This document shows, piece by piece, positions 1-5,059 of a DNA stretch of 5,763 nt. The position numbers and the translations under genes are program-made. Within the stretch, counting starts at the first letter, position 1; each line of letters begins with the position of its first letter. The notes below the pieces were generated by a model. It saw only the letters and a program-made list of their open reading frames with translations. It was not told the origin of the DNA and made no database searches. This DNA is from Nocardioides sp. (lineage in GTDB: Bacteria > Actinomycetota > Actinomycetes > Propionibacteriales > Nocardioidaceae), in assembly GCA_023252065.1 (NCBI GenBank), contig JAHEXO010000171.1, forward strand, positions 1 through 5,763, read 5' to 3'.

Positions 1-1
1 C

Positions 2-250
2 GAGGAGTGCTGCGGCTTCGGCGGCACGTTCGCGGTGAAGAACCCGGACGTCTCGGTGGCGATGGGTGCCGACAAGGCGCGCCACGTGCGGGAGACCGGG
101 GCGGAGGTGCTGGTGGCCGGTGACAGCTCGTGCCTGATGCACGTCGGCGGGATCTTGTCGCGGCAACAGTCCGGCGTCCGGGTGATGCATCTGGCCGAGG
201 TGCTCGCCGCCACGGACCAGTCGACGGGCGATTCTGCGGGGCAGCCGTGA
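2..250 (+). CDS. lutA: LutA-type (Fe-S)-binding lactate utilisation protein, 3' end (partial)
   Basis: This is the C-terminal 82 residues of a gene that begins before the window; the frame is open from base 2 to a TGA at 248-250. LutA is the small cysteine-rich subunit of the LutABC complex, which oxidises L-lactate to pyruvate in the cytoplasm. The visible part opens with the second cysteine-rich (CCG-type) motif, ECCGFGGTFAVKN, and has a later conserved cysteine in GDSSCLMH (visible residue 44). CCG-domain cysteines bind an iron-sulphur cluster or disulphide redox centre in this family (also seen in GlpC and HdrB). The assignment rests on these motifs and on lutB and lutC following directly. 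The gene overlaps lutB by 4 bp (GTGA). The first CCG repeat and the start are outside the window. A glycolate oxidase iron-sulphur subunit is a less likely alternative, given the neighbours. Confidence 0.9.
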   Translation, partial: EECCGFGGTFAVKNPDVSVAMGADKARHVRETGAEVLVAGDSSCLMHVGGILSRQQSGVRVMHLAEVLAATDQSTGDSAGQP

Positions 251-1728
251 CGAGCACCTTCGTCGGGATGCCGGCGTTCCCGGTCGCGGCGCGGGCAGCG
301 TTGGCCGACACCCAGCTGCGGCACAACCTGGCTGCGGCGACCCACACGATCCGTGACAAGCGGGCCCGGGTCGTGGCCGAGGTGGGGGACTGGGAGGAGC
401 TCCGGCAGGCCGGCGCCGACCTCAAGGACGCCACCCTGGCCCGCCTCGACGAGCACCTCGTGCAGCTGGAGGCGGCGCTGGTCGAACGCGGCGCGGTGGT
501 GCACTGGGCCCGCGACGCGGCCGAGGCGTGCGCGGTGGTCGCCGCGGTGGCCCACGCCCACGGCGTGGACGAGGTCGTGAAGGTCAAGTCGATGGCCACC
601 CAGGAGATCGGGCTCAACGAGGCCCTTGCTGCGGAGGGGATCGCGGCGTGGGAGACCGACCTGGCCGAGCTGATCGTGCAGCTCGGCGACGACCTGCCCT
701 CCCACATCCTGGTGCCGGCGATCCACCGCAACCGCGCCGAGATCCGCGAGATCTTCGCGACCGGGATGGCGGCCGCGGGTCGCCCGGCACCCGACGACCT
801 CACCGACGATCCCGGTGAGCTGGCGAACGCCGCCCGGCTGCACCTGCGTGAGAAGTTCCTGCGGGCGAAGGTCGGCGTCTCCGGCGCGAACTTCGCTGTC
901 GCCGAGACCGGCACCCTGGTGGTGGTGGAGTCGGAGGGCAATGGCCGGATGTGCCTGACCCTGCCCGAGGTGCTGGTCAGCGTTGTCGGCATCGAGAAGG
1001 TCGTGCCCACCTGGCGCGACCTCGACGTGTTCCTGCGGCTCCTGCCCCGGTCGTCGACCGGTGAGCGGATGAACCCCTACACCTCGACCTGGTCCGGGGT
1101 GACGCCCGGTGACGGCCCGCAGGAGGTGCACGTCGTCCTCCTCGACGCCGGCCGCACCCGCGCCCTGGCCGACGAGGTCGGACGGCAGGCCCTGCGCTGC
1201 ATCCGGTGCTCGGCCTGCCTCAACGTCTGCCCGGTCTACGAGCGCGTCGGCGGCCACGCCTACGGGTCGGTCTACCCCGGCCCGATCGGGGCGATCCTCA
1301 ACCCCCTGCTGCGCGGGGTCGGCGTCGACGAACAGGTCGACTCCCTGCCCTACGCCTCCACCCTGTGCGGTGCTTGCTACGAGGTGTGCCCGGTCAAGAT
1401 CGACATCCCGTCGGTGCTGGTCGACCTGCGCGCCCAGGTCGTCGACGCCCACCGCGCAGGACGCCGGGGAGGTCGGCCCAAGGCCGAGGCGCTCGCGATG
1501 AAGGGCGCGGCCTGGACCTTCGGCGACGCCCGCCGGCTGGGCGGCGTGGAGGCCCTGTCGGGGCTGGTCGGGCGGGCCTGGACCCGGTTCGGCCGTACGA
1601 CGCTCCCCGGCGGCCGCCGCGCCCTACGCCGACTCCCCGGCCCGGGCGCCCGCTGGACCGCCGCCCGAGACCTGCCCGCCCCGCCGCGCGAGCCCTTCCG
1701 GGCCTGGTGGAGGCGGACCCGATCATGA
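247..1728 (+). CDS. lutB: LutB, lactate utilisation iron-sulphur protein
   Basis: The product has 493 residues, close to Bacillus LutB (about 476). It is the large iron-sulphur subunit of the LutABC lactate oxidation complex and probably passes electrons from lactate to the respiratory chain. An N-terminal LUD (DUF162) domain spans roughly residues 65-295, with the motif AETGT at 219-223 followed by EGNGR. A ferredoxin-like part then gives C318-x2-C321-x2-C324-x3-C328-P and C374-x2-C377-x3-C381-P, consistent with two 4Fe-4S clusters. A LutB C-terminal region ends with the typical RDLPAPP...F..WW. I chose GTG 247 because it overlaps the lutA stop in a GTGA and gives an N-terminus like that of Bacillus LutB. 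The ATG at 268 is a possible alternative seven codons downstream. The frame stays open upstream to about 130, but that stretch lies inside lutA and looks unrelated to LutB. Confidence 0.95.
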   Translation: MTSTFVGMPAFPVAARAALADTQLRHNLAAATHTIRDKRARVVAEVGDWEELRQAGADLKDATLARLDEHLVQLEAALVERGAVVHWARDAAEACAVVAAVAHAHGVDEVVKVKSMATQEIGLNEALAAEGIAAWETDLAELIVQLGDDLPSHILVPAIHRNRAEIREIFATGMAAAGRPAPDDLTDDPGELANAARLHLREKFLRAKVGVSGANFAVAETGTLVVVESEGNGRMCLTLPEVLVSVVGIEKVVPTWRDLDVFLRLLPRSSTGERMNPYTSTWSGVTPGDGPQEVHVVLLDAGRTRALADEVGRQALRCIRCSACLNVCPVYERVGGHAYGSVYPGPIGAILNPLLRGVGVDEQVDSLPYASTLCGACYEVCPVKIDIPSVLVDLRAQVVDAHRAGRRGGRPKAEALAMKGAAWTFGDARRLGGVEALSGLVGRAWTRFGRTTLPGGRRALRRLPGPGARWTAARDLPAPPREPFRAWWRRTRS

Positions 1729-2327
1729 CCGCCACCCAGAGTGCCCGTGACGAGATCCTGGCCGCCGTCCGCGCCGCCGCCTTGGCCGCGGCCCCGCCGC
1801 CCGTGGTGACCGTGCCGCGGCGTACCCCTGGTCCCGACGCCGACCTGGTCGGCCTGTTCTGTGAACGGGTCGCCGACTACCGCGCTGTCGTCGAACGCTG
1901 CGAAGCCTCCGACCTGGCCACCTGGGTAGCGGCCGCTCTCGCCGACAACGCCCGCGTCGTCGTCGCCGACGGCCTCGACCTCGACGTGCCGGGTGCGGTC
2001 CGCGACGACGGGCTGTCCGCGGCCGACCTCGACGCCCTCGACGGAGTCGTCACCCGCGCCCGCCTCGGCATCGCCGAGACCGGCACCATCGTGCTCGACC
2101 ACGGCCCCGGCCAGGGACGCCGCGCCCTCACCCTGGTCCCCGACCTCCACGTCTGCATCGTCGAAGCCGACCAGATCGTCGCCGACGTCCCCGACGCCTT
2201 CGCCCTCCTCGACCCCACCCGGCCCCTGACCTGGGTCAGCGGCCCCTCGGCCACCAGCGACATCGAGCTCGACCGCGTCGAGGGCGTCCACGGCCCCCGC
2301 ACCCTCCACGTGATCGTGGTCGGCTGA
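1725..2327 (+). CDS. lutC: LutC, LUD-domain lactate utilisation protein
   Basis: The product has 200 residues and is a single LUD (DUF162) domain protein, the third subunit of the LutABC lactate oxidation complex. Family signatures seen are AETGT at 117-121, the strand TLVPDLHVCIVE at 136-147, SGPSATSDIE at 172-181 and GVHGPR at 187-192. It has no cysteine cluster, as expected for LutC. The AETGT-then-LTLP pattern is shared with the LUD domain of LutB, so the two subunits contain homologous domains. It is shorter than Bacillus LutC (about 240 residues), mainly in the N-terminal half, and the core motifs are complete. The ATG sits in an ATGA overlap with the lutB stop, and a GGAGG at 1709-1713 lies 11 nt upstream, a slightly long spacing. 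Translational coupling with lutB is likely. It is the last gene of the operon and converges on regX3. Confidence 0.94.
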   Translation: MTATQSARDEILAAVRAAALAAAPPPVVTVPRRTPGPDADLVGLFCERVADYRAVVERCEASDLATWVAAALADNARVVVADGLDLDVPGAVRDDGLSAADLDALDGVVTRARLGIAETGTIVLDHGPGQGRRALTLVPDLHVCIVEADQIVADVPDAFALLDPTRPLTWVSGPSATSDIELDRVEGVHGPRTLHVIVVG

Positions 2328-2337
2328 CGGGGGGCCG
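2291..2337 (+). terminator. Candidate two-tier hairpin at the lutC 3' end
   Basis: CGGCCCCC (2291-2298) is exactly complementary to GGGGGCCG (2330-2337). Inside the 31-nt loop, CCACG (2306-2310) and CGTGG (2315-2319) can form a second stem with a 4-nt loop. The structure covers the last codons and the stop of lutC and lies in the 24-bp gap before the convergent regX3 gene. It has no T tract, which is common for actinobacterial terminators. Because most of it is coding sequence in GC-rich DNA, part of the complementarity could be chance. Confidence 0.35.
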
Positions 2338-2351
2338 AGGGAGCCGGGTCC

Positions 2352-3029
2352 TCAGAGATCGAGCTTGTAGCCCAGCCCGCGCACGGTGACCAGCATCGTC
2401 GGGTGGGCCGGGTCGGCCTCGAGCTTGGCCCGGAGCCGCTTCACGTGGACGTCGAGCGTCTTGGTGTCGCCGACGTAGTCGGAGCCCCAGACCCGGTCGA
2501 TGAGCTGGCCCCGGGTCAGGACCCGGCCAGGGTTGCGCAGGAACATCTCGAGCAGCTCGAACTCCTTCAGGGGCAGCTTCTGCGGCTCGCCGTCGACGGT
2601 CACCACGTGCCGCTCGACGTCCATCCGGACCGCACCTGCCTCGAGCGTCATCGGGGCCAGGTCGGGCTCGATCCCGCGGCGCAGCACGGCGCGGATGCGG
2701 GCGACCAGCTCGCGCGGCGAGTAGGGCTTGGTGACGTAGTCGTCGGCTCCGAGCTCGAGGCCGACGATCTTGTCGACCTCGTCGTCCTTGGCGCTGACCA
2801 TGATCACCGGCACGTTGGAGACCGCGCGGATCTGGCGGCACACCTCGGTGCCCGGCAGCCCGGGCAGCATCAGGTCGAGCAGCACGATGTCCGCGCCGTT
2901 GCGGTCGAACTCGGTGAGCGCGTCGGGTCCCGTGGCGGCCAGGGACACGTCGTACCCCTCCTTGCGCAGCATGTAGGAGAGGGCGTCGGCGTAGCTCTCC
3001 TCGTCCTCGACGACGAGCACGCGGGTCAT
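2352..3029 (-). CDS. regX3: RegX3/PhoP-type response regulator (OmpR family)
   Basis: The product has 225 residues, nearly the length of Mycobacterium RegX3 (227). It is the DNA-binding response regulator for phosphate limitation, phosphorylated by SenX3. The receiver domain (about 1-118) has the acidic pair E8/D9, the phospho-acceptor D52 in LLDLMLPG, S79 and K101 in the KPY motif. The OmpR/PhoB winged-helix domain (about 128-225) contains RVLTRGQLIDRVWG and TLDVHVKRLRAKLE and ends in VTVRGLGYKLDL. Stretches such as GLELGADDYVTKPYS and GDTKTLDVHVKRLR are near-identical to RegX3 as I remember it. ATG 3029 has a GGAGG (3036-3040) 6 nt upstream and overlaps the stop of the preceding small ORF in an ATGA. 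It is cotranscribed with senX3. In Streptomyces the orthologue is called PhoP. Confidence 0.95.
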   Translation of the reverse strand: MTRVLVVEDEESYADALSYMLRKEGYDVSLAATGPDALTEFDRNGADIVLLDLMLPGLPGTEVCRQIRAVSNVPVIMVSAKDDEVDKIVGLELGADDYVTKPYSPRELVARIRAVLRRGIEPDLAPMTLEAGAVRMDVERHVVTVDGEPQKLPLKEFELLEMFLRNPGRVLTRGQLIDRVWGSDYVGDTKTLDVHVKRLRAKLEADPAHPTMLVTVRGLGYKLDL

Positions 3030-3030
3030 G
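3021..3030. repeat. 10-bp direct repeat, copy 1, at the small ORF/regX3 junction
   Basis: GCGGGTCATG here is identical to 3107-3116. It covers the regX3 ATG and its next two codons (minus strand CATGACCCGC). The paired copies, 86 bp apart, bracket the spacer exactly at the two ATGA overlaps. This looks like a target-site duplication or a segmental duplication. Confidence 0.6.
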
Positions 3031-3115
3031 GGGTGCCTCCCGGCAGAACAGTGGGCAGGACGGTGGACAGGTCAGCGAACTGGACGGGGGGCAGGTCAGC
3101 GGTGGTGCGGGTCAT
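3026..3115 (-). CDS. 29-residue small ORF coupling senX3 to regX3
   Basis: The minus strand has an ATG at 3115-3113 that shares bases with the senX3 stop (ATGA), then 29 sense codons, then a TGA at 3028-3026 that shares bases with the regX3 ATG (again ATGA). A GAGGAG at 3121-3126 lies 5 nt before its ATG. The peptide begins MTRTTADLPP and ends TVLPGGTP. It is rich in Pro, Leu and Thr, with no membrane segment and no known domain, and it contains an imperfect 8-residue repeat (ADLPPVQF / ADLSTVLP). I recognise no family. The double overlap and both ribosome sites argue that it is translated, possibly only to carry ribosomes from senX3 to regX3 and set their ratio. A comparable arrangement is known for MIRU repeats at the senX3-regX3 junction of mycobacteria. 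A non-functional spacer that is open by chance remains possible at this length. Confidence 0.6.
   Translation of the reverse strand: MTRTTADLPPVQFADLSTVLPTVLPGGTP
3036..3040 (-). promoter_or_regulatory. Ribosome binding site of regX3
   Basis: The minus strand reads GGAGG followed by 6 nt and the regX3 ATG (3029). This supports the chosen start. It lies within the last codons of the small ORF, so ribosomes finishing that ORF would pass over it. Confidence 0.75.
3053..3100 (-). repeat. Imperfect 24-bp tandem repeat in the senX3-regX3 spacer
   Basis: On the minus strand two adjacent 24-bp units run 3100-3077 and 3076-3053, each beginning GCTGACCTG. They match at 19 of 24 positions, and a much weaker third unit (3052-3029) follows. 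On the plus strand the shared core CAGGTCAGCG appears at 3068-3077 and 3092-3101. A weaker 12-bp sub-period (GTGGGCAGGACG, GTGGACAGGTCA and relatives) is visible from 3039. The unit length is a multiple of three, so copy changes would keep the small ORF open. Confidence 0.6.
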
Positions 3116-3116
3116 G
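3107..3116. repeat. 10-bp direct repeat, copy 2, at the senX3/small ORF junction
   Basis: GCGGGTCATG here is identical to 3021-3030. It covers the senX3 stop and the first codons of the small ORF, so the small ORF and RegX3 both begin Met-Thr-Arg with the same codons. Confidence 0.6.
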
Positions 3117-4251
3117 CGTACTCCTCGTGCTCCTCGGGTCGCGAGCGGGGCAGGGACAGCGTGAACGTCGAGCCCTGGCCCTCCAGGGACCAGACCCGTA
3201 CGTCGCCGCCGTGCGTGGCCGCGACGTGCTTGACGATCGAGAGCCCGAGACCCGTTCCACCCGTGGAGCGGTGCCGGGCCGGGTCGACGCGGTAGAACCG
3301 CTCGAAGATCCGGTCCAGCTCGTGAGGGGGGATGCCGATCCCCTGGTCGACCACCGAGATCTCGATCATGTCGTCGACCGCCTTGGTGGTCACCAGCACC
3401 GTGGAGTGCTCCCCGGAGTAGGCGACCGCGTTGGCGACCAGGTTGGTCACCGCGGCCGAGACCTGCTCCTCGTTGCCGAAGATCGACAGTCCCGGCTGGC
3501 CGCCGGTGACGACCGAGATGTGCTTGTTGCCGGCGTCCATCACCGTGATGTCGACGGCCGACTTGATCACGTTGTCGACGTCGACGACGTGGGGCGCCTC
3601 CAGCGGCTCGTCGGTCTGCAGCCGGGAGAGCTCGATGATCTGCTGCACCAGACGCGAGAGCCGGTCGCTCTCGGTGAGCATCCGGTGGGCGAAGCGCTCG
3701 ACGGCCTCCGGGTCGCCCTTGGCGTCGGCCACCGCCTCGGCGAGCAGCTTGATCGCGCCGACCGGGGTCTTCAGCTCGTGGGAGACGTTGGCCACGAAGT
3801 CACGGCGGACCGCCTCGACCCGACGCTCGCGGGTGCGGTCCTCGACCAGGACCAGGACGAGTCGCGAGCTCAGCGGCGCGACTCGTGCTGTGACGGTGCG
3901 GGCCGGCCCCGTGGGACGCGGCAGGGTCAGCTCGACCTCGCGGATCTGGCCGTCGCGCCGGACCCGCTGCACGAGGTCGGCCAGCTCCGAGACCGCCAGC
4001 CGCGACCCGCGGACCAGGCCGAGGGTGACCGCCGGCACCGAGGCCTTCACCACCTCGTCCTCGTCGTCCACGACCACCGCGCTGCTGCGCAACACCGACA
4101 GGACGGTCGCGATGCCAGGCGGCAGGAGGGGGTCCTCGGTCGGGGTCTCGGGCTCCTGCTGGCGCTGGCTGACCGACCAGGCCAGGAACGCTCCTCCGGC
4201 GACGACTGCCCCGATGAGCGCGGCCAGGAAAGCCTGCGTCGTGGGGCTCAC
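3112..4251 (-). CDS. senX3: SenX3/PhoR-type sensor histidine kinase
   Basis: The product has 379 residues (Mycobacterium SenX3 about 410). It is the membrane sensor kinase that phosphorylates RegX3 under phosphate limitation. Residues about 8-26 form one hydrophobic segment with almost nothing before it, so there is no sizeable extracellular domain. A PAS-like region (about 45-138) follows, then a HisKA domain with the phospho-acceptor H158 in DFVANVSHELKTP. The HATPase domain has the N box NLVANAVAYS (270-279), DQGIGIP (302-308), the F box FERFYR (316-321) and the G box GGTGLGLSIVKH (331-342). The kinase core is very close to SenX3. Lack of an outer domain fits the view that phosphate status arrives through PstSCAB and PhoU, whose gene diverges from this one. 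GTG 4251 was chosen because it gives a sound N-terminal anchor and lies 6 nt after a TACGAT -10 element. No Shine-Dalgarno is seen. Confidence 0.93.
   Translation of the reverse strand: MSPTTQAFLAALIGAVVAGGAFLAWSVSQRQQEPETPTEDPLLPPGIATVLSVLRSSAVVVDDEDEVVKASVPAVTLGLVRGSRLAVSELADLVQRVRRDGQIREVELTLPRPTGPARTVTARVAPLSSRLVLVLVEDRTRERRVEAVRRDFVANVSHELKTPVGAIKLLAEAVADAKGDPEAVERFAHRMLTESDRLSRLVQQIIELSRLQTDEPLEAPHVVDVDNVIKSAVDITVMDAGNKHISVVTGGQPGLSIFGNEEQVSAAVTNLVANAVAYSGEHSTVLVTTKAVDDMIEISVVDQGIGIPPHELDRIFERFYRVDPARHRSTGGTGLGLSIVKHVAATHGGDVRVWSLEGQGSTFTLSLPRSRPEEHEEYA
3121..3126 (-). promoter_or_regulatory. Ribosome binding site of the small ORF, inside the senX3 end
   Basis: GAGGAG on the minus strand, 5 nt before the ATG at 3115. 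It is formed by Glu-Glu codons at the senX3 C-terminus (EEYA). The spacing is suitable for initiation at the small ORF. In an ancestor without the spacer it would have served regX3 directly. Confidence 0.55.
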
Positions 4252-4257
4252 AGGCTG

Positions 4258-4263
4258 ATCGTA
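4258..4263 (-). promoter_or_regulatory. -10 element of senX3, probable leaderless promoter
   Basis: The minus strand reads TACGAT, matching the actinobacterial TAnnnT, followed by 6 nt and the senX3 GTG (4251). With no Shine-Dalgarno present, transcription would start at or next to the G of GTG and give a leaderless mRNA. The -35 position falls in the adjacent Pho-box-like repeat, suggesting that an activator replaces a good -35. Confidence 0.55.
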
Positions 4264-4270
4264 CGCAAGT

Positions 4271-4288
4271 GGTCACCCAGAGTTCGCC
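4271..4288 (+). promoter_or_regulatory. Pho-box-like direct repeat, senX3-proximal
   Basis: GGTCACC (4271-4277) and GTTCGCC (4282-4288) are heptamers at 11-bp spacing, matching the direct-repeat form of the Streptomyces PhoP (RegX3 orthologue) binding site, whose core is GTTCACC-like. Relative to a start at the senX3 GTG the pair covers about -20 to -37. This is where an activator would overlap the -35, so autoregulation by RegX3 is likely. Binding is inferred from pattern only. Confidence 0.5.
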
Positions 4289-4295
4289 GAGGAGA

Positions 4296-4307
4296 GCCCG
4301 CGCGGGC
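4296..4307. repeat. 12-bp perfect palindrome in the divergent promoter region
   Basis: GCCCGCGCGGGC is its own reverse complement. It lies between the two Pho-box-like pairs, 7 nt from one and 4 nt from the other. It could be an operator or simply a product of high GC content; no regulator is recognised. Confidence 0.35.
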
Positions 4308-4311
4308 GACT

Positions 4312-4329
4312 GTTCACGCCGCGTTCACG
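4312..4329 (+). promoter_or_regulatory. Pho-box-like direct repeat, phoU-proximal
   Basis: GTTCACG occurs twice, at 4312-4318 and 4323-4329, identical over 7 bp and 11 bp apart. This is the better of the two Pho-box-like pairs. Relative to a start at the phoU ATG it covers about -43 to -60, a typical upstream activator position. RegX3 is the obvious candidate regulator because it is encoded next door. This is inference from the pattern and the neighbours. Confidence 0.6.
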
Positions 4330-4359
4330 GACCGACCCCGTCTCGTCACCTCGGCCGCC

Positions 4360-4365
4360 TACGGT
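4360..4365 (+). promoter_or_regulatory. -10 element of phoU, probable leaderless promoter
   Basis: TACGGT fits TAnnnT and is followed by 6 nt and the phoU ATG (4372). The spacing is the same as on the senX3 side. The G run directly before the ATG is too close to act as a ribosome site, so a leaderless transcript starting at the A of ATG is likely. Confidence 0.55.
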
Positions 4366-4371
4366 GGGGGC

Positions 4372-5028
4372 ATGCGTGAAGCGTTCCACGAGCAGCTCGA
4401 TTCGATCTTCGTCGACCTCTCCGAGATCTGTCAGGAGGTCGAGACCGCCGTCCGGCACGCCACCCGCGCCTTGTTGGACGGCGACGCGGAGGTGGCCGAG
4501 CAGGTCATCGCCGCCGACGACAAGATCGACAGGGCCCGCGAGCGGGTCGAGGACACCGCGTTCTCCCTGCTCTCCCTGCAGCAGCCGGTCGCCGGCGACC
4601 TCCGGGTCGTGGTCTCCGCGCTCCGGATGGTCAGTGAGCTCGAGCGGATGGGCGACCTCTCGGTCCACGTCGCGAAGATCGCGCGGCTCCGGGTGCCCGA
4701 GATCGCCGTACCGGAGGAGGCGCGGCCGACCGTCGCCCGGATGGGCGCCGTGGCAGAAGACATGGTCCGCCGGGTGGCCGCCGTGATCACCGACAAGGAC
4801 GTCGAGGCCGCCATAGAGCTCGGCCGCGACGACGAGGAGATGGACCAGCTCCGGCGCAGCAGCTTCACCCAGCTGCTCGGCGACGACTGGCAGTACGGCG
4901 TCGAGGCGGCGGTCGACATCGCCCTGCTCGGCCGCTACTACGAGCGCATCGCCGACCACGCCGTCTCGGTCGCCAACCGCGTGGTGTTCGTGGTCACCGG
5001 CCAGTACCCGGTCGCCACCGACGCCTGA
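4372..5028 (+). CDS. phoU: PhoU, phosphate signalling regulator
   Basis: The product has 218 residues, the usual PhoU length. PhoU is a cytoplasmic helical protein that represses the phosphate response by linking the Pst transporter to the sensor kinase. Two three-helix PhoU repeats are visible. The first includes AADDKIDRARERVEDTAF (48-64), LQQPVAGDLR (69-78) and ELERMGDLSVHVAK (89-102). The second includes DDEEMDQLRR (153-162) and GRYYERIADHAVSVANRVVFVVTG (187-210). The paired ERMGD (91-95) and ERIAD (191-195) motifs are the metal-binding E/DxxxD type sites of the family. The ATG is set by the family N-terminus (MREAFHEQLD) and by the TACGGT -10 element 6 nt upstream. The gene diverges from senX3, the same arrangement as phoU/phoRP in Streptomyces. 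The frame is open far upstream across the senX3 antisense strand, but that part is not PhoU. Confidence 0.95.
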   Translation: MREAFHEQLDSIFVDLSEICQEVETAVRHATRALLDGDAEVAEQVIAADDKIDRARERVEDTAFSLLSLQQPVAGDLRVVVSALRMVSELERMGDLSVHVAKIARLRVPEIAVPEEARPTVARMGAVAEDMVRRVAAVITDKDVEAAIELGRDDEEMDQLRRSSFTQLLGDDWQYGVEAAVDIALLGRYYERIADHAVSVANRVVFVVTGQYPVATDA

Positions 5029-5055
5029 TCGCCCGGACAGCGACCGGCCGGGCGA
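5029..5055. terminator. Hairpin terminator between phoU and gpmA
   Basis: TCGCCCGG (5029-5036) and CCGGGCGA (5048-5055) form a perfect 8-bp stem with an 11-nt loop. It begins directly after the phoU stop and ends 4 bp before the gpmA stop on the other strand, so it could serve both convergent genes. No T tract follows, as is usual for actinobacterial hairpin terminators. Confidence 0.65.
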
Positions 5056-5059
5056 GCGG

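Noticed and set aside
130..246. Upstream extension of lutB to ATG 130
   Set aside because: The added residues lie inside the lutA coding region and do not resemble LutB N-termini; GTG 247 gives the GTGA overlap and the family length.
1377..2309. Long minus-strand open frame across lutB and lutC
   Set aside because: It is antisense to two well-supported genes with intact motifs, and its translation is a low-complexity Gly/Ala/Asp-rich product typical of GC-rich shadows.
2321..2346. CGGCT/AGCCG stem as a lutC terminator
   Set aside because: Only 5 bp with a 16-nt loop, weaker than the overlapping nested hairpin and easily found by chance at this GC content.
3028..4371. Long open plus-strand frame opposite senX3, continuous with phoU
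   Set aside because: It lies antisense to a clearly recognisable histidine kinase and its translation has no recognisable domain. Open antisense frames are common in DNA this GC-rich, and phoU has its own start and -10 element at 4360-4374.
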